64,000 nucleotides of DNA from Azospira inquinata (GTDB taxonomy: Bacteria; Pseudomonadota; Gammaproteobacteria; Burkholderiales; Rhodocyclaceae). How positions within the stretch are numbered: the first letter of the stretch is position 1; each line of letters begins with the position of its first letter. A program made the position numbers and the translations under genes. Where the stretch lies: the NCBI RefSeq assembly GCF_018905915.1, contig NZ_CP064782.1:2232001-2296000 (forward strand). The letters run 5' to 3'. The notes beneath the pieces are model-generated. The model saw only the letters and a program-made list of their open reading frames with translations, had not been told where the DNA came from and searched no databases. This document shows, piece after piece, positions 9,376 through 17,702 of this stretch.

Positions 9376-10938
9376 TCAGCGGCCCAAATCCACGCCCCGG
9401 GTCTCGGGCAGGTATTTGAGTCCCACCCCCAGGGCCAGGGCCAGGAATAGGCTGGGGTAGATCAGCCCGGCCAGGGGCTGGCCGCTTTCCACATTGATGA
9501 GGGTGACCAGGAAAGGAGACAGGCCCCCGATCCAGCCTGCCGCCAGATTGTGGGGCAGGGCCACGGCGGAATAGCGGAAGCGGGCGGGGAACAGTTCCGC
9601 CAGAACGGCGGTCTGGGGCCCGGTGATCAGGGCCACCGCCAGGATGGGAATGAGCAGCAGCAGGAACAGGAGGGCGTCCGAACCCGGGGCGGCCCGGGGT
9701 CCGGGCCAGCCCGCGGTCTGTAGGGCCGCCTTGATGGCGGCAGGATCGGGGCTGGTTAGCTGCTGGCGGCCTATGGTCAGGACAGGGTGGGGGGCGGGGG
9801 CCGTGTCATAGGCCACTCCCAACTGGGCCAGGGATTCCCGGAAGGGACGGCAGCTATTGTGCTCCCCAGGCCACAAGGTCGGGCCGCAGTCCGGCCCCTG
9901 GAGCCGTACCAGGGCCTGGGCGTTGAATCGGGCCAGATCCGGATTGCCTATCTGGAGCAGCCCGGCAAACACGGGTAGCAAGCCCACCGCCCCCACCAAC
10001 AAGCCGGCCAGCAGCACCGGGCGGCGGCCGATCCGGTCGGACAGGGCACCGCAGGCCACGGTGAGGGGAAAGAGGGCCAGGGTGGCGGCCAGCACCAGGG
10101 CGCTGGCATGGCTGCTTTCCAGACCCACCACGGTTTTGAGAAACACGGTGCTATACACCTGGGCGGAAAAAAACAGCAGGGAGCCGCCGCTGGAAATGCA
10201 GAGAAACAGCAGGGCCATGCGTTTGCGGGTTTCCCCGTCCCCCAGGCAGTCCCGCAGGGGAGTGGCGGACAGCCGCTGTTCCCGGGCCAGCTGGCGGAAT
10301 ACGGGGGATTCGTGGAGGGCGATGCGGCTTTTCAGGGAAAGGGCCAGCAGCAGGGCGGACAACAAAAAGGGCACCCGCCAGCCCCATTGCTGGAAATCCG
10401 TGGTGGTCAGGCTGTGCTGGAGCAGCACCACCTGGAGGGTGGAGACCATCATGCCCAGGGGCCCCATGAGCTGGAGCACGCTGGTGAGCCGTCCCCGGGC
10501 CTCCGGTGCCGCATGTTCGGTTACGTAGACGGCACTGCCGCCGATTTCCCCTCCCACGGAAAGGCCCTGCAACAGGCGCAGGGCCAGTAATCCCAGGGGG
10601 GCCGCCAGACCTACCTGCCCATAGGTGGGCAGCAGGCCCACCCCTACCGTGGCCAGGCCCATGAGCACGATGGTCAGGATGAAAATTTTGCGCCGTCCCA
10701 GCCGGTCCCCCAGGGAGCCGAACAGGGCCGCCCCCAGGGGGCGCACTACCATGCCCGCGCCGAAGGTGGCCAGACTGGCCAGCAGACCGGTGGTGGGATG
10801 CTCCGGCGGGAAAAACAGGGGCCCGAAATAGGTAGCCAGGGTGGCGAAGGTGAGAAAGTCGTACCACTCCAGAAAGGTGCCGAAACAGGCGGCCAGGAGC
10901 ACCTGCCGGGGCTGGGAGGAAGAATGGGGGGCGGTCAT
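9376..10938 (-). CDS. MFS transporter, metabolite:H+ symporter family
   Basis: About 520 residues with twelve predicted membrane helices. FGTFLEWYDF in helix 1 and GSLGDRLGRRKIF between helices 2 and 3 are hallmarks of the metabolite:H+ symporter branch (ProP/ShiA/KgtP-like), with SDRIGRRPVLL in the second half. The substrate is unknown. An 85-residue hydrophilic insertion (about 330-415) lies in the predicted periplasmic loop between helices 9 and 10 and contains two cysteines (GPDCG and NSCRPF). The ATG at 10938 gives MTAPHSSSQ. The frame stays open upstream through hexamer repeats but would add a (GL)n(AG)n tail, which I consider non-coding. It converges on the ankyrin gene with 4 bases between the stops. 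Confidence 0.85.
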   Translation of the reverse strand: MTAPHSSSQPRQVLLAACFGTFLEWYDFLTFATLATYFGPLFFPPEHPTTGLLASLATFGAGMVVRPLGAALFGSLGDRLGRRKIFILTIVLMGLATVGVGLLPTYGQVGLAAPLGLLALRLLQGLSVGGEIGGSAVYVTEHAAPEARGRLTSVLQLMGPLGMMVSTLQVVLLQHSLTTTDFQQWGWRVPFLLSALLLALSLKSRIALHESPVFRQLAREQRLSATPLRDCLGDGETRKRMALLFLCISSGGSLLFFSAQVYSTVFLKTVVGLESSHASALVLAATLALFPLTVACGALSDRIGRRPVLLAGLLVGAVGLLPVFAGLLQIGNPDLARFNAQALVRLQGPDCGPTLWPGEHNSCRPFRESLAQLGVAYDTAPAPHPVLTIGRQQLTSPDPAAIKAALQTAGWPGPRAAPGSDALLFLLLLIPILAVALITGPQTAVLAELFPARFRYSAVALPHNLAAGWIGGLSPFLVTLINVESGQPLAGLIYPSLFLALALGVGLKYLPETRGVDLGR

Positions 10939-10969
10939 GGAGCGCCTATCAACAGGGGGAGGGCCATTA

Positions 10970-11019
10970 TCCCTTGATCCCGGAAGCCCGGCCAGGGCGG
11001 GGCTTCCGGGATCAAGGGA
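10970..11019. repeat. 20-bp perfect inverted repeat upstream of the MFS gene
   Basis: Positions 10970-10989 and 11000-11019 are exact reverse complements (left arm TCCCTTGATCCCGGAAGCCC) around a 10-base loop. The hairpin is 31 bases upstream of the MFS start codon and would lie in its 5' untranslated region if transcription begins further upstream. No T-tract follows on either strand, so it is not a standard intrinsic terminator. It directly abuts the hexamer arrays. Confidence 0.95.
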
Positions 11020-11020
11020 G

Positions 11021-11188
11021 CCCGCACCCGCACCCGCACCCGCACCCGCACCCGCACCCGCATCCAAGCCCAAGCCCAAGCCCAAGCCCAAGCCCAAGCC
11101 ACAGCCACAGCCACAGCCACAGCCACAGCCACAGCCACAGCCACAGCCACAGCCACAGCCACAGCCACAGCCACAGCCACAGCCACAG
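11021..11188. repeat. Three abutting hexanucleotide tandem arrays
   Basis: Seven copies of CCCGCA (11021-11062), then TCCAAG plus five copies of CCCAAG (11063-11098), then fifteen copies of CCACAG (11099-11188) without interruption. The units differ in sequence but share length and a CCNNNG/CCNNNA pattern, so they look like successive expansions. Because the unit is six bases, several reading frames stay open on both strands, creating spurious ORFs such as (PQ)n and (VA)n. Copy number is likely to vary between strains. Confidence 0.97.
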
Positions 11189-11433
11189 CCATTCTCGCCG
11201 GAGGGGCGCTTGTCAGCTTCCTTTAAGGTTGCTCCCCTATAGTTCCCAGCCGATTCCCCGGGGCGAATAAAGAAAATTCACCCTTCCATCTTGCCTGTCG
11301 GGGAATTTGTATAAATAATTATGAATTCAAAACTCAGAATTCAAAGAACTGTGCCCCCGGCTAGAACATTCGGATAAACTGGCTTTTCGTCCTTTGCCCC
11401 AGCATTTTTCCTGACTTTAAACGGCCCTAACCC
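11189..11433. other. AT-rich intergenic stretch before the DUF2889-sucCD operon
   Basis: Together with the hairpin and hexamer arrays this forms the 495-base gap 10939-11433 with no convincing gene. From about 11270 to 11350 the DNA is AT-rich, unlike the surroundings, and includes TATAAATAATTATG and a direct repeat of GAATTCAAA (two copies within 20 bases). It is the likely promoter region for the downstream operon, but I cannot assign a clean -35/-10 pair. Confidence 0.45.
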
Positions 11434-12042
11434 ATGCCCTTACCGCCGCCCGCCGCTCCCCGACAACGCCGCCATTGCCGCAGTATCCAGTTGCATGGAT
11501 ACAAGCGGGAAGACGGTTTGTGGGATCTGGAAGCCTGGATGACGGACACCAAGGACCATGATTACCCCCTCTCCACCGGGCTGCGTCAGGCCGGGGAGGC
11601 GATTCACCATATGGGCCTGCGCGTAACGGTGGATCGGCATTTCCAGATTTTGGACGCCCAGGGGGTGACCGAAGCCGCGCCCTACGGGGACCATTGCCGG
11701 GCCATTGTGCCCGAGTACCGCCGCCTGGTGGGCCTCAATCTGTTCCAGGATTTCCGCCGAGCCCTGCGCCAGCGCCTGGGCGGTGTGGCGGGTTGTTCCC
11801 ATTTGACCGAATTGGCCATGGTGCTGCCCACGGTGGCGTTGCAGACCTTTGCCAGCGAAACACAAGACAACGAGGATCATGACGGCCGCCAGCCCTACCA
11901 GCTGGACCGCTGCCATGCCCTGGAAACCTCTTCGGAAGCGGTGCGGCGCTACTACCCGCGCTGGTATCGCGGCCAGGAACCGGCTAGGGGAGACGCTCCG
12001 GCCTTTTGCTCGCAACTTCAACCAAGCAAGGAAAGCGCATGA
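11434..12042 (+). CDS. DUF2889-domain protein
   Basis: 202 residues matching the DUF2889 family of unknown function. Visible features are the N-terminal [24 protein letters not shown], seen here as the family pattern R.I.L.GY.R.DGLWD.E, then DTKDHDY, a Gly-Cys-Ser-His-Leu-Thr-Glu motif (GCSHLTEL) and a C-terminal region rich in His and Arg (RYYPRWYRG). No signal peptide, so probably cytoplasmic. Its last four bases overlap the sucC start (ATGA), so it is translationally coupled to the TCA-cycle genes, an odd partner for a protein of unknown role. Confidence 0.82.
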   Translation: MPLPPPAAPRQRRHCRSIQLHGYKREDGLWDLEAWMTDTKDHDYPLSTGLRQAGEAIHHMGLRVTVDRHFQILDAQGVTEAAPYGDHCRAIVPEYRRLVGLNLFQDFRRALRQRLGGVAGCSHLTELAMVLPTVALQTFASETQDNEDHDGRQPYQLDRCHALETSSEAVRRYYPRWYRGQEPARGDAPAFCSQLQPSKESA

Positions 12043-13199
12043 AAATTCATGAATATCAGGGTAAAGAAATCCTGAGAAAGTTCGGCGTGGTGACGCCGCG
12101 GGGCAAACCCGCCTTTTCCGTCGACGAAGCGGTCCAGGTGGCTGAAGAACTGGGCGGCAAGGTCTGGGTGGTGAAGGCGCAAATTCATGCCGGTGGCCGG
12201 GGCAAGGGGGGCGGGGTGAAGGTGGCCAAGTCCCTGGAGGAAGTGCGCCAATACGCTAACCAGATTCTCGGCATGCAGCTGGTGACCCACCAGACCGGTC
12301 CGGAAGGCCAGAAGGTGCGCCGCCTGCTCATCGAAGAAGGGGCCGACATCAAGAAGGAGTACTACCTGGCGGTGCTCACCGATCGGGCTAGCCAGAAGGT
12401 GGCGGTGATGGCCTCTTCCGAAGGGGGCATGGAAATCGAGGAAGTGGCCCACAAGACGCCGGAAAAAATTCTCAAGGAATTCGTGGATCCCCTGGTGGGG
12501 CTGACGGACGAACAGGCGGCCCGGCTTGCCCGGGGCATCGGTGTGCCGGAAGCCTCCGTGGCCAAGGCGGTGATCCTGTTCAAGAATCTCTACACCTGCT
12601 ACATGGAAACGGACGCTTCCCTGGCGGAAATTAATCCCCTGATTCTGGAAGGGGACGGCAATATCAAAGCTTTGGACGCCAAATTCAACTTTGACGCCAA
12701 CGCCCTGTTCCGCCATCCGGAAATTGTGGCCTATCGGGATCTGGACGAGGAAAACCCGGACGAAATTGAGGCATCCAAGTTCGATCTGGCCTATATCTCC
12801 CTGGACGGCAACATCGGCTGCCTGGTGAACGGGGCCGGTCTGGCCATGGCCACCATGGACACCATTAAGCTGTTCGGCGCCGAGCCGGCCAACTTCCTGG
12901 ACGTGGGCGGTGGTGCCACCACGGAGAAGGTCACCGAAGCCTTTAAGATCATGCTCAAGAACCCCAAGGTGAAGGGCATTCTGGTCAATATCTTCGGTGG
13001 CATCATGCGCTGCGACACCATCGCCACCGGCGTGGTGGCGGCGGCCAAGGAGGTCCAATTGTCCGTGCCCCTGGTGGTGCGTATGAAGGGTACCAACGAA
13101 GACCTGGGCAAGCAGATCCTGAAGGAATCCGGTCTGCCCATCATCTCCGCCGACACCATGGCCGATGCGGCCCAGAAAATTGTCGACGCGGTCAAATAA
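12039..13199 (+). CDS. sucC: Succinate-CoA ligase (ADP-forming) subunit beta
   Basis: 386 residues, the expected length. It opens with [17 protein letters not shown], the ATP-grasp domain follows ([12 protein letters not shown] near residue 50), and the C-terminal ligase domain holds GGGATTEKV and [10 protein letters not shown]. With SucD it converts succinyl-CoA to succinate with nucleotide triphosphate formation in the TCA cycle. The ATG at 12039 overlaps the stop of the preceding DUF2889 gene; the AAGGAAAG just before it is a usable ribosome site. sucD follows after 21 bases. Confidence 0.97.
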   Translation: MKIHEYQGKEILRKFGVVTPRGKPAFSVDEAVQVAEELGGKVWVVKAQIHAGGRGKGGGVKVAKSLEEVRQYANQILGMQLVTHQTGPEGQKVRRLLIEEGADIKKEYYLAVLTDRASQKVAVMASSEGGMEIEEVAHKTPEKILKEFVDPLVGLTDEQAARLARGIGVPEASVAKAVILFKNLYTCYMETDASLAEINPLILEGDGNIKALDAKFNFDANALFRHPEIVAYRDLDEENPDEIEASKFDLAYISLDGNIGCLVNGAGLAMATMDTIKLFGAEPANFLDVGGGATTEKVTEAFKIMLKNPKVKGILVNIFGGIMRCDTIATGVVAAAKEVQLSVPLVVRMKGTNEDLGKQILKESGLPIISADTMADAAQKIVDAVK

Positions 13200-13220
13200 C
13201 CGGAAACGAGGAGTCACTGC

Positions 13221-14114
13221 ATGTCCATTCTGATCAACAAGGACACCAAGGTCATCACCCAGGGCATCACCGGCAAGACCGGCCAGTTCCATACCGAGAA
13301 GTGCCAGGAATACGCCAACGGCAAAAACTGCTTTGTGGCCGGGGTGAATCCCAAAAAAGCGGGGGAAAAGGTGTTTGATATCCCCATCTACGCCACGGTG
13401 AAGGACGCGGCCCAGGCCACGGGGGCGACGGTTTCCGTCATCTACGTGCCTCCCGCCGGTGCCGCTGCCGCCATCTGGGAAGCGGTGGAAGCCGACCTGG
13501 ATCTGGCCATCTGCATTACGGAAGGCATTCCCGTGCGGGATATGCTGGAAGTCCGCAACAAGATGAAGGCCAAGGAAGCCTCCGGTGGCAAGAAAACCCT
13601 GCTCCTGGGGCCCAACTGCCCGGGGCTGATTACGCCGGAAGAAATCAAGATCGGCATCATGCCCGGCCACATCCATCGCAAGGGCCGCATCGGCGTGGTT
13701 TCCCGCTCCGGCACCCTGACCTATGAAGCGGTGGCCCAGCTCACCGAACTGGGTCTGGGGCAGTCCTCCGCCGTGGGTATCGGTGGCGACCCCATCAATG
13801 GCTTAAAGCACATCGACATCATGCAGGCCTTCAACGACGATCCGGACACGGACGCGGTGATCATGATCGGGGAAATCGGCGGTCCGGATGAGGCGGATGC
13901 CGCCCGCTGGTGCAAGGAAAACATGAAAAAGCCCATCGTCGGCTTCATCGCTGGGGTCACCGCCCCTCCCGGGAAGCGTATGGGCCATGCCGGGGCCCTC
14001 ATTTCCGGCGGTGCGGACACGGCGGAAGCCAAGCTGGCGGTCATGGAAGAGTGTGGCTTCAAGGTCACCCGCAATCCTTCCGAAATGGGTAAGCTGCTAA
14101 AGGCCCTGCTCTAA
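13221..14114 (+). CDS. sucD: Succinate-CoA ligase (ADP-forming) subunit alpha
   Basis: 297 residues. A CoA-binding Rossmann domain at the N-terminus (TQGITGKTGQFHTEKC), LLGPNCPGLI in the middle, and the active-site loop RMGHAGALISGG whose His (about residue 255) is the one phosphorylated in this family. It has a short internal insertion (EASGGKKTL) relative to the E. coli subunit. A strong ribosome site (GAGGAG) precedes the ATG, and a terminator follows, closing the DUF2889-sucCD unit. Confidence 0.97.
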   Translation: MSILINKDTKVITQGITGKTGQFHTEKCQEYANGKNCFVAGVNPKKAGEKVFDIPIYATVKDAAQATGATVSVIYVPPAGAAAAIWEAVEADLDLAICITEGIPVRDMLEVRNKMKAKEASGGKKTLLLGPNCPGLITPEEIKIGIMPGHIHRKGRIGVVSRSGTLTYEAVAQLTELGLGQSSAVGIGGDPINGLKHIDIMQAFNDDPDTDAVIMIGEIGGPDEADAARWCKENMKKPIVGFIAGVTAPPGKRMGHAGALISGGADTAEAKLAVMEECGFKVTRNPSEMGKLLKALL

Positions 14115-14130
14115 AGCGCTTCCTTCCAGC

Positions 14131-14166
14131 AAAAGGGGCGGACCGGTCACGGTCCGCCCCTTTTTT
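14131..14166 (+). terminator. Intrinsic terminator after sucD
   Basis: AAAAGGGGCGGACC pairs with GGTCCGCCCCTTTT, with a six-base loop and a run of six to seven T. It ends the sucCD transcript 17 bases past the stop codon. Confidence 0.93.
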
Positions 14167-14183
14167 GTCTACAATGGCCGCCC

Positions 14184-14906
14184 ATGAATCCTTATCTCGC
14201 ACCCGATTCCCTGGCCTTCTGGTGGGCCCTGGCCCAGATTGTGGCGGTGGACCTGGTTTTGTCCGGGGACAATGCGGTGGTCATTGCCCTGGCCTGTCGC
14301 AATCTTTCCCTGGCCCAGCGCAAGCGGGGCATGGCTTACGGGGTGGCCGGCGCCGTGGTGCTGCGGGTGCTGCTGACCACCTTTGCCGCCCTGGTAATGC
14401 ACCTGCCCTGGCTGAAAATGGCGGGGGGCTGCCTGCTGCTGTGGATCGGCATCAAGCTCCTGCTGCCGGAAGACGAAGGGGAGGGGGACATCACTGCGGC
14501 GGACAGCCTGTGGGGCGCGGTGCGCACCATCATTGTGGCGGACTTTGTCATGAGCCTGGATAACGTCATCGGCGTGGCCGGCGCCGCCCACGGGAGCCTG
14601 CTGCTGCTCTTCCTGGGGCTGGCCGTGTCCATTCCCCTGATCGTCTGGTCCAGTCAGCTGATTCTCCACTTCATGGAGCGCTGGCCCGTGGTGGTGACCC
14701 TGGGGGCCGCCCTCCTGGGCTACGTGGCCGGGGAAATGTTCTGGAGCGACCACGGCCTGGCCCGCTGGCTGGCGCCCTACCTGACCGGGGCCCCCCTATG
14801 GCTGCCCCAGGCCGTGGGGGTGCTGGGGGCCGTACTGGTGGTGGTTCTGGGAAAAGGCCTAGCCCGGCGTCGCCCGACCCGGCCCCAGCCCTTGGGGGGC
14901 GCCTGA
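14184..14906 (+). CDS. TerC/YjbE-family integral membrane protein
   Basis: 240 residues with about seven membrane helices. The two family signatures with acidic residues inside the membrane are present: VLSGDNAVVIAL (about 25-36) and FVMSLDNVIGVAG (about 119-131). Members of this family are linked to metal (Mn2+ and other cation) efflux or tellurium resistance; the specific ion here cannot be told. The ATG lies only 8 bases after TACAAT (14170-14175), a good -10 hexamer, which suggests a transcript with almost no leader. Confidence 0.88.
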   Translation: MNPYLAPDSLAFWWALAQIVAVDLVLSGDNAVVIALACRNLSLAQRKRGMAYGVAGAVVLRVLLTTFAALVMHLPWLKMAGGCLLLWIGIKLLLPEDEGEGDITAADSLWGAVRTIIVADFVMSLDNVIGVAGAAHGSLLLLFLGLAVSIPLIVWSSQLILHFMERWPVVVTLGAALLGYVAGEMFWSDHGLARWLAPYLTGAPLWLPQAVGVLGAVLVVVLGKGLARRRPTRPQPLGGA

Positions 14907-14969
14907 TAATTTTTTCCGCTGTCCCCTGGGGGCGGCTTTTCATTGCACGCTGTTTTTGAGGAGACCCGG

Positions 14970-15944
14970 GTGCCCCTTTACCTGAACGAAACCGACGTCC
15001 GGCAAATGCTGACCATGCCCCTGGCCCTGGAAGCCGTGGAAACGGCCCATCGGGCCCTTTCCCTGGAAGGCGCCCAGGCCGGCCAGGATACGCCCCGGCA
15101 GCGCACCCGCTTGCCCCAGACCGCCCTGCATCTGCTGCAGGCCGGGGTGCCCTCCCTGGGTATTCTGGGCTACAAGGCCTATACCTCCAACCGCAGCGGC
15201 AACCGCTTCAATGTTTTCGTCTTCGAGGCGGCCAGCGGCATTCTCCAAGGGGTGGTGGCGGGGGACTTTCTGGGCATGATGCGCACCGGTGCCGCCTCGG
15301 GCCTGGCCGCCCGGGTACTGGCCCGGCCGGATGCCCGGGTGGCCGGGGTGTTCGGCACGGGCTGGCAGGCCGGGGGCCATGTGGAGGCCCTGTGCACCGC
15401 CTTACCCCAGCTGGAGGAAGTTCGGGTGTTTGGCCGCAAGCGGGACAAGCTGGAAGATTTTTGTGCCCGTCAGGGGGAACGTTTCCCCTCGGTCCGCTTC
15501 CTGGCCGCCCCCTCTCCGGAAGCCACGGTGCGGGAGGCGGATGTGCTGGGCACCGTAACCACGGCGGCCAGCCCCCTGTTTGAAGCCGAATGGGTGGCTC
15601 CGGGCACCCACATTAACGGGGCGGGGTCCAACGCCATCATCCGCCAGGAACTCTCCGAAGCCATGGTGCGTAAGTGTGATCTGGTGGCGGTGGATACGGT
15701 GGACACGGCGGTCAAGGAAGCGGGGGATTTACTCCCCTTGCTGGAAAAAGGTCGGCTCCAGGCCCGGCAGCTGGTGGAACTGGGGGACATTCTGGTGGGC
15801 CGCCGCCCGGGGCGGCAAGACCGGGAACAGATCACCCTCTTTGAATCCCAGGGCCTGGGTATCCAGGATCTGGTGCTGGCCCACCGGCTCCTGACCCAAG
15901 CCCGGGAGCAGGGCCTAGGGGTGGAGCTACCCTTCGGCGCTTGA
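14970..15944 (+). CDS. Ornithine cyclodeaminase / mu-crystallin family protein
   Basis: 324 residues. The Rossmann NAD(P)-binding motif GVFGTGWQAGGHVEAL is at about 124-139, followed by VTTAASPLFEAEWVAPGTHINGAGSN, recognisable as the family's substrate-site region (pattern T.S..P.....V.PG.H....G.N). Members are imine reductases, ketimine reductases or lyases acting on amino acids; the precise substrate is not evident. I chose the GTG at 14970 because GAGGAG sits six bases upstream; a TTG at 14943 is possible. It is not clearly in an operon. Confidence 0.85.
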   Translation: MPLYLNETDVRQMLTMPLALEAVETAHRALSLEGAQAGQDTPRQRTRLPQTALHLLQAGVPSLGILGYKAYTSNRSGNRFNVFVFEAASGILQGVVAGDFLGMMRTGAASGLAARVLARPDARVAGVFGTGWQAGGHVEALCTALPQLEEVRVFGRKRDKLEDFCARQGERFPSVRFLAAPSPEATVREADVLGTVTTAASPLFEAEWVAPGTHINGAGSNAIIRQELSEAMVRKCDLVAVDTVDTAVKEAGDLLPLLEKGRLQARQLVELGDILVGRRPGRQDREQITLFESQGLGIQDLVLAHRLLTQAREQGLGVELPFGA

Positions 15945-16070
15945 CGGACCGATGGGACGATAAACGGAGATGTGGGCCGGGCCCGGACCCGGTATGCTAG
16001 GCGCCTGGAAACCGCCAGCCCGTCCGCCCTTTTTTGCGGCCCGGGTGCGGGGCACTTGAGGAATGAGGCA

Positions 16071-16703
16071 ATGGCAAGGCTGATTTTGTCCATGGATGGC
16101 TTGGTGTTGAAGGAAATTCCCCTGAACAAGGAACGCCTCACCATCGGCCGCAAATCCCACAACGACATCCAGATCGACAATCTGGCCATCAGTGGGGAGC
16201 ATCTGGCCCTGGTCTGTCTGGGGGAGGATTGCTTTCTGGAAGACCTGAACAGCACCAACGGCACCCTGGTCAATGGTCGGCCCGTGGCCAAGTGCGTGCT
16301 CAAGGACGGGGATGAGGTGGAGCTGGGCAAATACAAGCTCAAGTACCTGGTGGAAACCCCGCCCGTGGAGGGGGTGCCCCTTTCCGTTCTGGGGGAAACG
16401 GCCCTGCCCGGTCCGGGTAAAAACGGGGGCGCCGACCTGCCCCTGGGCAAAATGCGCCTGCTGACCGGGGCCAACCAGGGCCGGGAACTATCCCTGGTCA
16501 AGCCCATCACTACCCTGGGGCGCCCCGGGGTCCAGGTGGTGGTCATCACCCGCCGCCCCCTGGGCTATTCCCTGACCCCGGTGGAAGGTCCCGAACCGCC
16601 AAAAATCAACGGCCAGCCCGTACCCGAGGAGAGCCAGCCCCTACGGAATGGGGATCGGGTGGAGGTGGCCGGGGTTGCCATGACCTTCCTCCTGGAAGCT
16701 TGA
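16071..16703 (+). CDS. FHA-domain protein with two FHA-like modules
   Basis: 210 residues. The N-terminal FHA domain (about 1-95) has the phosphothreonine-binding signature IGRKSHNDIQIDN, then SGEH and the NSTNGTLVNG loop. A second, degenerate FHA-like module covers about 125-210 (TTLGRPGVQVVVITRR, PKINGQPV, LRNGDRVEVAG) and has lost the key SxxH part. Single-protein FHA modules read Ser/Thr phosphorylation; no kinase or phosphatase gene is in this window. The start at 16071 is preceded by GAGGAATGAG. The MBL-fold gene begins 34 bases downstream, suggesting co-expression. Confidence 0.85.
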   Translation: MARLILSMDGLVLKEIPLNKERLTIGRKSHNDIQIDNLAISGEHLALVCLGEDCFLEDLNSTNGTLVNGRPVAKCVLKDGDEVELGKYKLKYLVETPPVEGVPLSVLGETALPGPGKNGGADLPLGKMRLLTGANQGRELSLVKPITTLGRPGVQVVVITRRPLGYSLTPVEGPEPPKINGQPVPEESQPLRNGDRVEVAGVAMTFLLEA

Positions 16704-16737
16704 TCGCCTTAACCCCCATAAGCCGGAGTGACGCATT

Positions 16738-17511
16738 TTGAAAGTCAGGGTACTGGGCTGTAGCGGCGGTATCGGCGGGGCGGGGGACACCACCGCTCTG
16801 CTGCTGGACGAGGACGTGCTCATCGACGCGGGCACCGGGGTGGCCCGCCTGGAACTGGACTCCCTGTCCCGCATCGACCACGTTTTCCTGACCCATACCC
16901 ACATGGACCACATCGCCTGCCTGCCCATGCTGGTGGATGCCCGGCAGGGGGAGACTCCCCTGGTGGTGCACGGCCTGCCCCAATCCCTGGAAGTGTTGCG
17001 CCGACACATATTCAACTGGCAGATCTGGCCCGATTTCACCACCCTGCCCGATCCCCAGCACCCCAAGCTGGCCTTCGCTCCCCTGGCGGTAGATGAGGCC
17101 ATTGCCCTCTCCGGTGAGCGCTCCATCACCCCTCTGCCCGCCGTCCATTCCGTGCCCGCCGTGGGCTATTTGCTGGAAAACCCCGCCGGCAGTCTGGCCT
17201 TTTCCGGGGACACCTACCTGAACCCGGACTTCTGGCCCCGGATCAACCGCCAAACCAAGCTCCAGGCCCTGATCCTGGAAACCGCCTTCGCCGACACCCA
17301 CCAGCCCCTAGCCCAAGCCTCCCGCCATCTCTGCCCCCGGTTGCTGGCGGCGGAGCTGGCCTGCTATACCGGGAAGGCCCCGGTGTTTTTGACTCATTTG
17401 AAGCCGGACCAAAAGGCAGAAATAGCCGCGGCGGTTCAAGACCTGCTGTCACCCGACCATGGGCTTCAGCGGGTGAGGGCTTTAACCGGGACGCACCGGT
17501 TTCAATGGTGA
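16738..17511 (+). CDS. Metallo-beta-lactamase-fold hydrolase, class II cyclic-nucleotide phosphodiesterase-like
   Basis: 257 residues. The metal-binding signature HTHMDH is at about 52-57, with further ligands AVHSVPAVGY (about 137) and FSGDTYLNPDF (about 158), and a C-terminal LTHLKP. This pattern and the opening MKVRVLGCSGGIGG are typical of proteins annotated as class II 3',5'-cyclic-nucleotide phosphodiesterases. Activity on cAMP is a family inference, not shown here. The start is a TTG at 16738 with GGAG ten bases upstream. It follows the FHA gene on the same strand. Confidence 0.82.
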   Translation: MKVRVLGCSGGIGGAGDTTALLLDEDVLIDAGTGVARLELDSLSRIDHVFLTHTHMDHIACLPMLVDARQGETPLVVHGLPQSLEVLRRHIFNWQIWPDFTTLPDPQHPKLAFAPLAVDEAIALSGERSITPLPAVHSVPAVGYLLENPAGSLAFSGDTYLNPDFWPRINRQTKLQALILETAFADTHQPLAQASRHLCPRLLAAELACYTGKAPVFLTHLKPDQKAEIAAAVQDLLSPDHGLQRVRALTGTHRFQW

Positions 17512-17633
17512 TCCGGTATTTTTCCTAGTCGAGTGACCTTTTGCGGCGAAGACCTGCCGGAATTTGTCACTTTGAGATAGGGGGATTTTGGGATTGTGTA
17601 TTTAGTGCGTTGATTTTTAATAATAAATTTTTT

Positions 17634-17648
17634 TGGCATCTTACTTGC
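17634..17648 (+). promoter_or_regulatory. Sigma-54 promoter of pilA
   Basis: TGGCATCTTACTTGC matches the -24/-12 consensus TGGCAC-N5-TTGC with the required GG-N10-GC spacing. It lies 55 bases before the pilA ATG in an AT-rich stretch. Type IV pilin genes are classically transcribed by sigma-54 RNA polymerase under PilR, and pilS/pilR are present at 59-62 kb. Confidence 0.88.
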
Positions 17649-17702
17649 GAGATAGAGTCCAACGCAACCAAGCGTGAAATTTTTCACATAGGAGGTCTTA
17701 CC

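Noticed and set aside
10939..11097. N-terminal extension of the MFS transporter with (GL)n(AG)n
   Set aside because: It arises from the tandem arrays; ATG at 10938 gives the normal N-terminus for the family. Kept only as a low-probability idea in the findings.
10841..11242. Plus-strand frame with a (PA)n(KP)n(PQ)n repeat protein
   Set aside because: It starts inside the MFS gene on the opposite strand and exists only because six-base repeats contain no stops; no ribosome site.
12018..13676. 552-codon minus-strand frame over sucCD
   Set aside because: Shadow of sucC/sucD; His/Gly-rich with no family resemblance.
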